This document shows positions 8,392 through 16,024 of a stretch of 36,991 bases of DNA, one piece after another. Positions within the stretch are counted from its first letter, which is position 1. The number at the start of each line of letters is the position of its first letter. This DNA is from Actinomycetes bacterium (GTDB taxonomy: Bacteria > Actinomycetota > Actinomycetes > S36-B12 > UBA10799): the NCBI GenBank assembly GCA_029779995.1, contig JAKOZM010000178.1, positions 1 to 36,991 on the forward strand. The letters are read 5' to 3'. The notes below the pieces were generated by a model. The model did not search any database, was not told the DNA's origin, and saw nothing but the letters and a program-made list of their open reading frames with translations. The position numbers and the translations under genes were made by a program.

Positions 8392-9909
8392 CTACTGCGG
8401 GCCGGCCATCCGCTTCTGCCCCACCGGAACCCAGTCGAACGTGCGCGTCACGGCCTGCTGCCAGCGGTTGTACAGCCAGTCCGCCTGCTTCTTCTCCATC
8501 TCGGGCACCCAGCGCTTGCCCTCGACCCAGTTCGCACGCATGTCGTCAGCACCCTCCCACGCTCCGACGGCCAGGCCCGCCGCATAGGCAGCTCCCAGAG
8601 CAGTCGTCTCGATGACCTGTGGGCGGATCACCGGCACCCCCAGCAGATCCGCCTGGAACTGCATGAGGGTTTCGTTGAGCACCATGCCTCCGTCGACCTT
8701 TAGCGTTGTCAACTTCACTCCGCTGTCAGCCTCCATGGCCTCGATCACCTCCCGCGACTGGTAGGCCGCCGCCTCCAGGGCAGCCCGCGCGATGTGCCCC
8801 CGGTTGATGAAGCGGGTCAGTCCCACGATGGCCCCGCGGGCGTCACCTCGCCAATAGGGGGCGAACAGTCCGCTGAACGCCGGCACGAAGTAGCAGTCGC
8901 CGTTGTCTTTGACTCCTTTGGCCAACTCCTCGACCTCTGCGGCCGACGAGATGAGCTGCAGGTTGTCGCGCAGCCACTGGATGAGGCTGCCGGTCACCGC
9001 GATGGAACCTTCCAGGGCGTACACGGCAGGCTCTTCGCCCAGTTTGTAGCAGACAGTTGTCAGCAGACCGTTCTGACTCAGCACCTTCTCCGTGCCCGTG
9101 TTGAGCAGCAGGAAGTTGCCGGTTCCGTACGTGTTCTTCGCCTCCCCGGGACTCAGGGCGGCCTGCCCGAACGTCGCCGCCTGCTGGTCGCCCAGGATGC
9201 CCGCGATGGGGACGCCACGCATCGAGGCGGGACTGCGGACCTCGCCGTACACCTCCGACGAGCTGCGGATCTCGGGCAGCATCGACTCCGGGATTCCCAT
9301 GGCCGCCACCAGTTCCGGGTCCCACTGCAGGGTGTCCAGGTCCATCATCAGCGTTCGGGAAGCGTTCGAGGGGTCGGTGACGTGCACGTCACCGCCAGTG
9401 AGGTTCCAGAGCAGCCAGGTGTCGATCGTGCCCATCAGCAAGTCGCCAGCCTCGGCCTGCGCCCGGGCTCCGGGCACGTTGTCCAGGATCCAACGCACCT
9501 TCGGTCCGGAGAAGTAGGTGGCCAGCGGCAGCCCCGTGGTCTGCCTGAAACGCTCCTCCCCGACCGTCTCCGCGAGCTCGTCACAGATCGCCTGCGTGCG
9601 AGTGTCCTGCCAGACGATGGCGTTGTAGATCGGCCAGCCCGTGTGCCGGTTCCACACGACCGTGGTCTCGCGCTGCTGGGTGATCCCGACCGCCTTCACA
9701 TCGGCCAGTGACAGGTTCGACCGCGCCAGTGCGCTACCCATACACTCGCGCACATTGCGCATGATCTCCTTGGGGTCGTGTTCGACCCAGCCGGCCTGCG
9801 GGAAGATCTGTTCGTGCTCCACCTGGTGGCTGGCCAGCGGGGTCCCCGACTCGTCGAAGAGGATCGCCCGACTGGATGTGGTCCCCTGGTCGATCGCCAT
9901 TACCGGCAT
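8392..9909 (-). CDS. glpK: Glycerol kinase
   Basis: ATP-dependent phosphorylation of glycerol to glycerol 3-phosphate in the cytoplasm. At 505 residues it is full length. FGGY-family elements are clear: [19 protein letters not shown] at the N-terminus, [62 protein letters not shown], and the C-terminal [23 protein letters not shown] 9909 has GAGGAG nine nucleotides upstream. No glpF or glpD is in the window. The upstream region carries a 22-bp palindrome that may be an operator. It converges on the ArsC-like gene with 10 bp between stops. Confidence 0.97.
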   Translation of the reverse strand: MPVMAIDQGTTSSRAILFDESGTPLASHQVEHEQIFPQAGWVEHDPKEIMRNVRECMGSALARSNLSLADVKAVGITQQRETTVVWNRHTGWPIYNAIVWQDTRTQAICDELAETVGEERFRQTTGLPLATYFSGPKVRWILDNVPGARAQAEAGDLLMGTIDTWLLWNLTGGDVHVTDPSNASRTLMMDLDTLQWDPELVAAMGIPESMLPEIRSSSEVYGEVRSPASMRGVPIAGILGDQQAATFGQAALSPGEAKNTYGTGNFLLLNTGTEKVLSQNGLLTTVCYKLGEEPAVYALEGSIAVTGSLIQWLRDNLQLISSAAEVEELAKGVKDNGDCYFVPAFSGLFAPYWRGDARGAIVGLTRFINRGHIARAALEAAAYQSREVIEAMEADSGVKLTTLKVDGGMVLNETLMQFQADLLGVPVIRPQVIETTALGAAYAAGLAVGAWEGADDMRANWVEGKRWVPEMEKKQADWLYNRWQQAVTRTFDWVPVGQKRMAGPQ

Positions 9910-9933
9910 GAATAGTTCTCCTCACGTTTCACT

Positions 9934-9955
9934 CTGGTTTAGAACCCTAGACCAG
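9934..9955. promoter_or_regulatory. Candidate operator palindrome upstream of glpK
   Basis: A 22-bp imperfect palindrome with half sites CTGGTTTAG and CTAGACCAG, 25 bp upstream of the glpK ATG. Size, symmetry and position fit a repressor binding site of the glpK promoter (for example of a GlpR or IclR-type regulator), but no regulator gene is in the window. Confidence 0.4.
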
Positions 9956-9968
9956 GGCGCTCGCGATT

Positions 9969-10025
9969 TCGCCTTATCGGCACCCCTCGGGACGCTGGTT
10001 CGGCCAAGGGGTGCCGATAAGGCGA
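9969..10025. repeat. 57-bp intergenic palindrome with perfect 19-bp arms
   Basis: The arms 9969-9987 and 10007-10025 are perfectly complementary (core CGCCTTATCGGCACCCCT and its reverse complement), with a 19-nt loop that holds a small TGG/CCA stem of its own. It lies between the divergent genes glpK and the VOC gene, so it is not a terminator for either. A REP-like or miniature mobile element, or a site for a dimeric protein, are the options. Confidence 0.75.
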
Positions 10026-10086
10026 TGGTCTTTGTCAGGACCCGGCAGTACGGTGGCGATGTTCACCCGAGGAGAGGATGCACACC

Positions 10087-10863
10087 ATGCGCTACCCGAA
10101 CGGCCTGTTCGGCTGGATCGATCTGATGACCCGCGACACCGCCGCGGCCACCCGCTTCTACGAGGGTCTCTTCGGCTGGAGCCACGTTGACCTGCCCACC
10201 CCCATGGGGGTGCCCTACACGCAGTTCTTCAAGGATGGCCAACTCGTCTGTGGCATGAGTCCGATGATGCCGGGTGTTCCCGAGTCCGTCGGCGCCTTCT
10301 GGAACTCGTACGTCATCGTCGAGGATGCAGAGGCGACGATTGACCGCGTCCTGCCTGCCGGAGGCAGTGTCCTCATGGGACCCGATGACGTCATGGATCA
10401 GGGCCGGCTGGCCATGATCGCTGATCCAACCGGTGCCACCGTCGGACTGTGGCAGCCAAACCAGCACCAGGGAGCCGATGTCTTCAACGTTGCCGGATCC
10501 CTGACCTGGAACGAGTTGCAGACCCGCGACATCGACGCAGCACTACCCTTCTACGCAGCGGTCTTCGGCTGGGAGTGGACCGACGGGCCTGACGACGGCT
10601 ATCACATCGCCAACCTGCCGAACAAGCCCGGCGACGACAAGACCAATGCGGGAGCCATGAGCACCCCTCCGGGCGTACCAGCGGAGGCCCCCAATGTCTG
10701 GTCGGTCTACTTCGCGGTCGATGACTGTGATACCTCGGTAGCTGCCGCGCAGGGGCTGGGCGGCAGCGTGTTCCTGCCTGCCATGCAGATGGGCCCGGGC
10801 AAATTTGCCGGCCTCATGGATCCGACCGGCGGGATGTTCTTGCTCGGCTCGTTCGGGGGCTGA
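10087..10863 (+). CDS. Double-VOC (glyoxalase-fold) protein, copy 1
   Basis: A 258-residue protein of two VOC domains: residues about 5-118 (FGWIDLMTRDTAAATRFYEG ... GLWQPNQH) and about 130-258 (WNELQTRDIDAALPFYAAVF ... LMDPTGGMFLLGSF). Each has the strand-helix start 'D...A..FY...FGW' and the C-terminal 'DPTG' strand of the vicinal oxygen chelate fold. It resembles the mycobacterial CFP30B/CFP32 group; the substrate is unknown. ATG 10078 sits directly on GGAGAGG (10071-10077), too close to use it, so ATG 10087 is chosen. It is a paralogue of the gene at 12831 (same domain order and long shared motifs). Confidence 0.88.
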   Translation: MRYPNGLFGWIDLMTRDTAAATRFYEGLFGWSHVDLPTPMGVPYTQFFKDGQLVCGMSPMMPGVPESVGAFWNSYVIVEDAEATIDRVLPAGGSVLMGPDDVMDQGRLAMIADPTGATVGLWQPNQHQGADVFNVAGSLTWNELQTRDIDAALPFYAAVFGWEWTDGPDDGYHIANLPNKPGDDKTNAGAMSTPPGVPAEAPNVWSVYFAVDDCDTSVAAAQGLGGSVFLPAMQMGPGKFAGLMDPTGGMFLLGSFGG

Positions 10864-10877
10864 GCCACGTAGCAGTT

Positions 10878-10909
10878 GTGCGGCCCACCCGGATTCGGAT
10901 GGGCCGCAC
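10878..10909. terminator. Bidirectional terminator-like hairpin
   Basis: Stem GTGCGGCCCA (10878-10887) pairs perfectly with TGGGCCGCAC (10900-10909). It lies between the convergent VOC and DUF11 genes and could stop both. The flanking T-tract is weak (CCTGTTTGAC on the plus strand). Confidence 0.65.
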
Positions 10910-10922
10910 GCCTGTTTGACTG

Positions 10923-12713
10923 CTAGACTTTGGGCTGATTCGGCTTCAGGGTGAACCGCTTCACCTTGCGGAAGGCGTGGTATTCGTCGGTGGCCGGTGC
11001 GAACCAGACCACCTTCACCTTGACGGGGTATTGGGACTTCGAGATGACGCGGAACGAACCATTCTTACGGACCTTGACCCGGCAGTAGGAGAGTTGGCCT
11101 GCCGCTTTGGGCCTCGAGATCTTGCACAGTGCCCGGACCTGCACGTCGCGGCAGCCCTGGATCACCGCCACACCCGGTATCCGGGTGACCCCCGTTGGGC
11201 AGGTGCGTGCCTCTTTCGTCACGCCCACCACGTCCTCGGCCCGGTTGTTCGCCGGATTCGGGTCCTTGGAGGTGGCGTCCACGACTGCCACGTTCACGAT
11301 CTGACCGCTGGCCGCCACCGTCTTGACGACCACAGTGATGACAGAGGAGGCCCGCGGTGCCAGCGGCTGGGCGAGATCGCAGGTGATCACCTGGTTGGCA
11401 TGCTGACACGTCCAGCCGGGTCCTCCCGCGCTGACGTACTCCAACTCGGCCGGCAGTGTGTCCTTCACCGACACCCCGTAGGAGGTACCTGGACCATTGT
11501 TCGTCACAGTCAGGGTGAACGTCACCTCTTCTCCCACTCGCACCGAAGCCGGGGTGTGTGACTTGGTGATCCCCAGATCAGCATCGGGACCGGTGACGAC
11601 CGCCGTGTCCTCGTCCGTGACGGGAGGCTTGTTGCCCGGAGGTTGTCCGGTCGCTCGCGCGATGTTCGTGACGCGGCCGGACTCCACGTCCGCCTGCGTG
11701 ATCGTGTACAGCCCCGTGCACGTGGTCTTCTCGGCCGGTCGCAAGACCGCGGGGATCGCAGGGTTGCAGGTCAGATTCGCCAACTTGGGATCGGTGACAA
11801 CCACGTCGCGCAGCGTCACGTTCCCCGTGTTCGTGGCCACCAGGGTGTAGTTGATGACCTGCCCGACCTGTGTATAGGTCTGCGGATCGGCCCGCTTCAC
11901 GATGTCGATGGCCGGCCGCACGTCGCCCGGGACGGTCTGACTGTCGGTGTCCGTCACGTCCGCGCCCTTCGGCGGTGTGCCTTTGGTGAACGCGGTGTTA
12001 TCCACCACACCGGCGTCCACGTCGGCCTGCGTCACGGTGTAGGAGCCGGTGCACGTCATCGTCGCTCCGGGGGCCAGCGACGACCCCAGCGCGGGGCTGC
12101 AGGGCACATCGAGTTGCCCGAGCTTCGGATCGGTGATCTGCACGTTTGTCAAGGTGACGTTACCGGTGTTCGTCGCGACCAGACGGTAGGTGATCTTGTC
12201 ACCGGGCTTGGAATAGGGCGATCCGCTCGTCACAGTCTTGCGGAGGTCGACAGCAGGGGTCCGCACTGCCGTCAGCACTGGAGTCGTTGTTCGCACCTCG
12301 TTGCGGACGCCGTTCCACCCGAAGGCCTCGAACTGCGCCTGATAGAGGTTGCCGCGATCGATGTCGCTCTGCTTGATCCGATAGGTCGCGGTGCACGTGA
12401 AACTGTCGCCCACCGGGAACTCGGCCTTGGGGTTGTCATGCGACGGACAACCCGCCGAGAACGTCACGTCCGGGTCGGAATTGGCCAACCCCGCCCTGGT
12501 CAGATTGAACTGACCTGAATTGGTCGCTGTGATCCTGAAGGTGATCACCTGGCCCACTGTGTCAAACGTCGTCACATTCGCCGGGACGGTTGCCAGTTCA
12601 ATGTTGATATTGAACTGATCAACCGCCGACGCCACAGCGATCCCCGGAAGGATCATGACCGCCGCCACCATCGCCGCAACAAACCGCCCAAAACCCCGCA
12701 AGACCCTCATCAT
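10923..12713 (-). CDS. Secreted DUF11-repeat surface protein
   Basis: About 596 residues. A signal peptide (MMRVLRGFGRFVAAMVAAVM, cleavage likely after ASA near residue 30) is followed by a degenerate repeat (about 31-150) and three DUF11-type beta-sandwich repeats at about 154-265, 266-375 and 376-490. The repeats share 'G..I.Y.LVATNTGNVTL..V.VTDPKL' and 'C.G.YT.TQADV..G.V.N.A...G.PP'. A Cys-containing C-terminal domain (about 500-596, basic) ends without an LPXTG signal or transmembrane helix. It is likely a cell-surface or released adhesin-like protein. A longer frame starts at 12761, but ATG 12713 fits both the signal peptide and a leaderless -10 box (TACGTT, six nucleotides upstream). 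Confidence 0.85.
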   Translation of the reverse strand: MMRVLRGFGRFVAAMVAAVMILPGIAVASAVDQFNINIELATVPANVTTFDTVGQVITFRITATNSGQFNLTRAGLANSDPDVTFSAGCPSHDNPKAEFPVGDSFTCTATYRIKQSDIDRGNLYQAQFEAFGWNGVRNEVRTTTPVLTAVRTPAVDLRKTVTSGSPYSKPGDKITYRLVATNTGNVTLTNVQITDPKLGQLDVPCSPALGSSLAPGATMTCTGSYTVTQADVDAGVVDNTAFTKGTPPKGADVTDTDSQTVPGDVRPAIDIVKRADPQTYTQVGQVINYTLVATNTGNVTLRDVVVTDPKLANLTCNPAIPAVLRPAEKTTCTGLYTITQADVESGRVTNIARATGQPPGNKPPVTDEDTAVVTGPDADLGITKSHTPASVRVGEEVTFTLTVTNNGPGTSYGVSVKDTLPAELEYVSAGGPGWTCQHANQVITCDLAQPLAPRASSVITVVVKTVAASGQIVNVAVVDATSKDPNPANNRAEDVVGVTKEARTCPTGVTRIPGVAVIQGCRDVQVRALCKISRPKAAGQLSYCRVKVRKNGSFRVISKSQYPVKVKVVWFAPATDEYHAFRKVKRFTLKPNQPKV

Positions 12714-12719
12714 GCCTGG

Positions 12720-12725
12720 AACGTA
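12720..12725 (-). promoter_or_regulatory. -10 box of a leaderless promoter for the DUF11 gene
   Basis: TACGTT on the minus strand, six nucleotides before ATG 12713; no Shine-Dalgarno is present. It decides the start over the upstream in-frame ATG at 12761. Confidence 0.5.
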
Positions 12726-12818
12726 CCAATCTTTACGATACTCATAAGCAAGTCGTTTCAATCGGTGGATATCTCGCGGAACAGGCGATCGGCGACCTCT
12801 CCGAAGGCCCCTGTAACA

Positions 12819-12824
12819 TAGCCT
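12819..12824 (+). promoter_or_regulatory. -10 box of a leaderless promoter for VOC copy 2
   Basis: TAGCCT ends six nucleotides before ATG 12831; no ribosome binding site is visible. VOC copy 1 is different: it has a leader and a Shine-Dalgarno. Confidence 0.5.
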
Positions 12825-12830
12825 CTAGGC

Positions 12831-13607
12831 ATGCTCTATCCCCACGGCATGGTCGGCTGGATCGACACGTTCACCTCCGACACCGACAAGGCCAAGGCGT
12901 TCTACGAGGGCCTGTTCGGCTGGCAGGCGTACGACCGCACCGACCACATGGGGGCCCACTACCTGCAGTTCTATCTCGATGGCCAACTCGTCGCAGGGAT
13001 GAGCGAGATGCCCGCCGAGATGGCCGCCGAGGGGCTGCTCCCCCAGTGGGTCTCCTACGTGTTGGTTGAGGATGTGGACGCCGCTTGCGCGCGCACGCGC
13101 GAGGCCGGAGGTCAGGTCATGCTGGCCCCCACAGATGTCACCGATCAGGGCCGCTTGGCCAATGTCATGGACCCGAGCGGAGGGATGTTCGGGGTCTGGC
13201 AGCCGTACGCCCATGAGGGTGCGGATGTCTTCAACGCCCCCTGCACCCTGACCTGGACGGAACTGCAGACGCGCGACCTCCCGGCCGCGCTGCCCTTCTA
13301 CGAGCACGTCTTCGGTTGGGAGTGGGTTGACGGGTCCACACCGGACTACAAGGTCGCACTGCTGCCCACCAAACCCGGCGAGGACAAGGCCAACGCGGGG
13401 GCCGAGCCCATGCCACCCAATGTGCCTGAGGAGATTCCAGCCGTCTGGCAGGTGTACTTCGCCGTGGACGATGTGCTGGGCACCGTCGAGGATGCCCTTG
13501 CGCTCGGGGGCAAGACGTTCGTCAAGGCCACACAGAACGCCGGGAGTGTGACGGCCGGCATCCTGGATCCCAACGGGGCTCGCTTCATGGTCGTGGGCAC
13601 CCGCTGA
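12831..13607 (+). CDS. Double-VOC (glyoxalase-fold) protein, copy 2
   Basis: A 258-residue protein with two VOC domains, about 3-117 (VGWIDTFTSDTDKAKAFYEG ... GVWQPYAHEG) and about 129-258 (WTELQTRDLPAALPFYEHVF ... ILDPNGARFMVVGTR). It is the same length as copy 1 and shares blocks such as DGQLV.GMS.M, D..DQGRLA and GADVFN....LTW.ELQTRD. The two are therefore ancient duplicates flanking the DUF11 gene, not a recent copy, because the DNA has diverged. Substrate unknown; family members bind a metal or a small ligand in the paired-domain cavity. Confidence 0.88.
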   Translation: MLYPHGMVGWIDTFTSDTDKAKAFYEGLFGWQAYDRTDHMGAHYLQFYLDGQLVAGMSEMPAEMAAEGLLPQWVSYVLVEDVDAACARTREAGGQVMLAPTDVTDQGRLANVMDPSGGMFGVWQPYAHEGADVFNAPCTLTWTELQTRDLPAALPFYEHVFGWEWVDGSTPDYKVALLPTKPGEDKANAGAEPMPPNVPEEIPAVWQVYFAVDDVLGTVEDALALGGKTFVKATQNAGSVTAGILDPNGARFMVVGTR

Positions 13608-13681
13608 GGGACAACGTGAGAGTCACGTTAGGTCCGCGCTCGACACCTTGACCCGGCTTGGGGGAGGTGAAGGATGGACCC

Positions 13682-14017
13682 ATGTTGGCCAAGCGCGCAG
13701 TATCCGTGGTCGCCGCCTCCGCGGTGTTGCTCGGTCCCGGCGCCGTCCAGGCTCAGCCTGCGCCTGAGCAGCTCGTGCAAGCGGTCGCCGACTCAGCGGC
13801 GCAGACCTACCGGCAGGCACGGGCCCGAATCCTGAGCCGCTACCACGACCGGACTGCGGCAGCCCAGGATCGACTGGCGCACGCAACCGACCGGGACGGC
13901 GCGTGGTCGCAGTACAGACGGTCGACGCGCCAGGCCCGAGACGATGCCAGCGCGGAGCTGGAACGGGCCCGATCCGCGTTTCGGGCCACCGTCGCCGCCG
14001 CCCGACAGGGTCACTGA
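13682..14017 (+). CDS. Small secreted helical protein, unknown function
   Basis: A 111-residue protein not recognised as a known family. Residues 1-25 are a signal peptide (MLAKRAVSVVAASAVLLGPG, cleavage near VQA|QP). The mature part is a highly charged Ala/Arg/Gln-rich helix (AETYRQARARIL-like segments, RSTRQARDDASAELERARS), likely coiled coil, without cysteines. ATG 13682 has GGAGGTGAAGG at 13663-13673 as ribosome binding site; the longer TTG-start reading at 13658 would include that site and is rejected. Codon use is like the neighbours. Confidence 0.65.
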   Translation: MLAKRAVSVVAASAVLLGPGAVQAQPAPEQLVQAVADSAAQTYRQARARILSRYHDRTAAAQDRLAHATDRDGAWSQYRRSTRQARDDASAELERARSAFRATVAAARQGH

Positions 14018-14034
14018 ATCCTCCGGTCAAGGGG

Positions 14035-14157
14035 TCACCCGGGTAGTATCGCGCCCATCACGGCAGCGCCTTCCAGCAAACCGATCAGCTCACGGTCGCC
14101 CATGAGATCGCCGACAGTTCCGCGCTCCCTGATGTTGATCTTCACGGCCCCAGCCAT
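14035..14157 (-). CDS. Possible 40-residue small protein
   Basis: A minus-strand ORF reading MAGAVKINIRERGTVGDLMG and ending GLLEGAAVMGAILPG. The composition is protein-like, and the 'TVGDL..D.E..GLLEG' pattern recalls the short 'TVGELLADPAA..VLE' motif at the C-termini of some hydrolases, so it may be a remnant or a real small protein. No good ribosome binding site or leaderless -10 box supports it. It occupies the gap between the two small secreted protein genes. Confidence 0.25.
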   Translation of the reverse strand: MAGAVKINIRERGTVGDLMGDRELIGLLEGAAVMGAILPG

Positions 14158-14218
14158 TCCCACCCGGCGAATCGTCGGTTACCTTGAAACGTATGCCCAT
14201 GCTCAGGGAGGTCCGGCC

Positions 14219-14908
14219 ATGACCCGGAAACTGTCAACACGGATCATCTCACTCGGGGCGGCACTGGCCGGACTGGCGGCCATGACCGCCGTCACCGCGC
14301 CCACCGCGACGGCGGACGAAACCGTGGTCAAACGGGTTGGGGCAACCATCATCTATAAGAACGTCGCCCACCCCACGCGCCCCGGCAACTGCGGGTCCCT
14401 CGTGATCCTGGAGTGGACAGACCCTCAGGTGGAGGGGTTCACACCGACGGGCTGGACCGGTCACTATTTCTTTGGCCCTCCAGAAGCACGCGTCGAGAAG
14501 ACCATCACCGGGACGCCACCTTTCCACAACACGCTGGACATAGTGAGTGTCAACTTCTACGCGACCGGCGGCGCCAATTGGTTCTCGGTCGGTTGGAAGT
14601 CTCGTGCGGCCAGCCCGGCGGCCGGATATCCCCTTGACTGCTCAGACCAGGTCGCCACCCTGCAGGGGTTGTACGGCACGCAAGCGTGGGTGGATGTCAC
14701 CGGGACCGTCTCTGCGTCGTCCACCGCCGAGTGCCTGAAGGCCCGCGATCAATACAAGTCCGCCCAAAGCAAGGTCAAGGAGTTGCGCCGGGATCTGCGC
14801 AAGGCCAAGTCCGAGGCGAGGAAAGACAAGATCCGCAGCCGGCTGAAAGCCGCCATCCAGAAGCGGGCGCAGTCCAGCGCTGCCTTGGGCAAAGCCTGCA
14901 ACGGCTGA
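14219..14908 (+). CDS. Secreted protein with C-terminal coiled coil, unknown function
   Basis: A 229-residue protein not assigned to a family. The N-terminal signal peptide (MTRKLSTRIISLGAALAGLA ..., cleavage near TATA|DE at about 33) is followed by a beta-rich domain (about 35-165) with two cysteines (in GNCGS and DCSD) that could form a disulfide. The tail (about 168-229, ECLKARDQYKSAQSKVKELR onwards) is a very basic coiled coil between two more cysteines. ATG 14219 follows GGGAGG at 14206-14211; the longer ORF from 14102 has no signal-peptide logic. It is probably exported and may bind the anionic wall through the basic tail (inference). Confidence 0.65.
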   Translation: MTRKLSTRIISLGAALAGLAAMTAVTAPTATADETVVKRVGATIIYKNVAHPTRPGNCGSLVILEWTDPQVEGFTPTGWTGHYFFGPPEARVEKTITGTPPFHNTLDIVSVNFYATGGANWFSVGWKSRAASPAAGYPLDCSDQVATLQGLYGTQAWVDVTGTVSASSTAECLKARDQYKSAQSKVKELRRDLRKAKSEARKDKIRSRLKAAIQKRAQSSAALGKACNG

Positions 14909-14915
14909 AACCAGG

Positions 14916-16022
14916 TCAGCAGGGAGTCGCCTGGGGGGCCAACAGGTCCGAGACCACGCGGCCGATCTCATCGGTCTCCAGCAGGAAGCCGTCGTGGCCG
15001 AAGGGGGATTCCACGACGTCGAGGTCCACTGCGAGCTCGTCGGCGATCTGCTGCTGTAGGTACAGCGGGTAAAGCCGGTCGGAGGTGATACCCACGACCC
15101 GGGTGGGCACCTCGACCTCGCGCAGCGCGCCCAGCCCGCGGCCACGGTACACATCGTGCAGGGCCATCGCATCGGACAACGACACATAGGTGGCAGGATC
15201 GAATCGTCGTTCGAGCTTGCCGGCCTGGTGGTCGAGGTAGGACTGGACCGCGAACCGGCCGTCGGCCAGGGCGTTCTCCCCCAACTGGTGGTCGCGGCCG
15301 AAGCGGGCGGCAAGCTCCCGCTCGGTACGGTACGTCAGGTGCGCGATGCGCCGGGCGATGCCCATCCCTCTCACCGGCGCGCGGCCGGTGTCGTGGTAGT
15401 CGCCGCCCTGCCAGTCCGGATCAGCCCTGATCACGTCGATCTGGACGTTCTGGGTCGCGATCTGGTCCGCGGTCGCCGACGCCGAAGTCGCCATCACCAG
15501 GGCCGTGCCCACCCGATCAGGGTGCTGCACGATCCACTCCAGCGTGCGCATCCCGCCCATCGAACCGCCCATGACGGCGGTGAAATGCTCGATGCCCAGC
15601 GCGTCGGCCAGAGCCACTTCCACAGCGACCTGGTCGCGGATGGTGATCCGCGGCCAGCGCGATCCGTACGCCCGGCCGTCCGGGGCGATACTCGACGGAC
15701 CGGTCGTGCCCTGACAACCCCCGAGCACATTCGACGACACCACGAACCAGCGGCGGGTGTCGATCGCCTTGCCCGGACCGATCAGCTCATCCCACCAGCC
15801 GGCAGTCGGCTGGCCGGGGGCGGTCGGCCCGGCGGCATGCGCGTCACCGGTCAAAGCGTGCTGAACGAGCACCGCGTTGTTGCCGTTGTAGACGCCCCAG
15901 GTCTCGTACGCGACGCGCACCTCCGGCAGCCGCTCACCCAGATCCAGACCCATGGGGCCCAGGTCCGCGAACTGCCGCCCCGCCACCGGATCTCCTGGGC
16001 GCCAGCCGCCGGAGGTGCTCAT
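14916..16022 (-). CDS. metX: Homoserine O-acetyltransferase
   Basis: Converts homoserine and acetyl-CoA into O-acetylhomoserine, the substrate of the MetY enzyme encoded just upstream. The 368-residue protein is full length. It shows the alpha/beta hydrolase elements of MetX: NAVLVQHALTGDAHAAG (oxyanion loop, about 49-65), CQGTTGPSS, nucleophile elbow GGSMGGM with S154, 'VVGITSDRLYPL' (acid Asp) and ESPFGHDGFL with His 343. Its ATG lies 2 bp after the metY stop, so the two genes are translationally coupled and share the metY attenuator. Confidence 0.95.
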   Translation of the reverse strand: MSTSGGWRPGDPVAGRQFADLGPMGLDLGERLPEVRVAYETWGVYNGNNAVLVQHALTGDAHAAGPTAPGQPTAGWWDELIGPGKAIDTRRWFVVSSNVLGGCQGTTGPSSIAPDGRAYGSRWPRITIRDQVAVEVALADALGIEHFTAVMGGSMGGMRTLEWIVQHPDRVGTALVMATSASATADQIATQNVQIDVIRADPDWQGGDYHDTGRAPVRGMGIARRIAHLTYRTERELAARFGRDHQLGENALADGRFAVQSYLDHQAGKLERRFDPATYVSLSDAMALHDVYRGRGLGALREVEVPTRVVGITSDRLYPLYLQQQIADELAVDLDVVESPFGHDGFLLETDEIGRVVSDLLAPQATPC

Positions 16023-16024
16023 CG

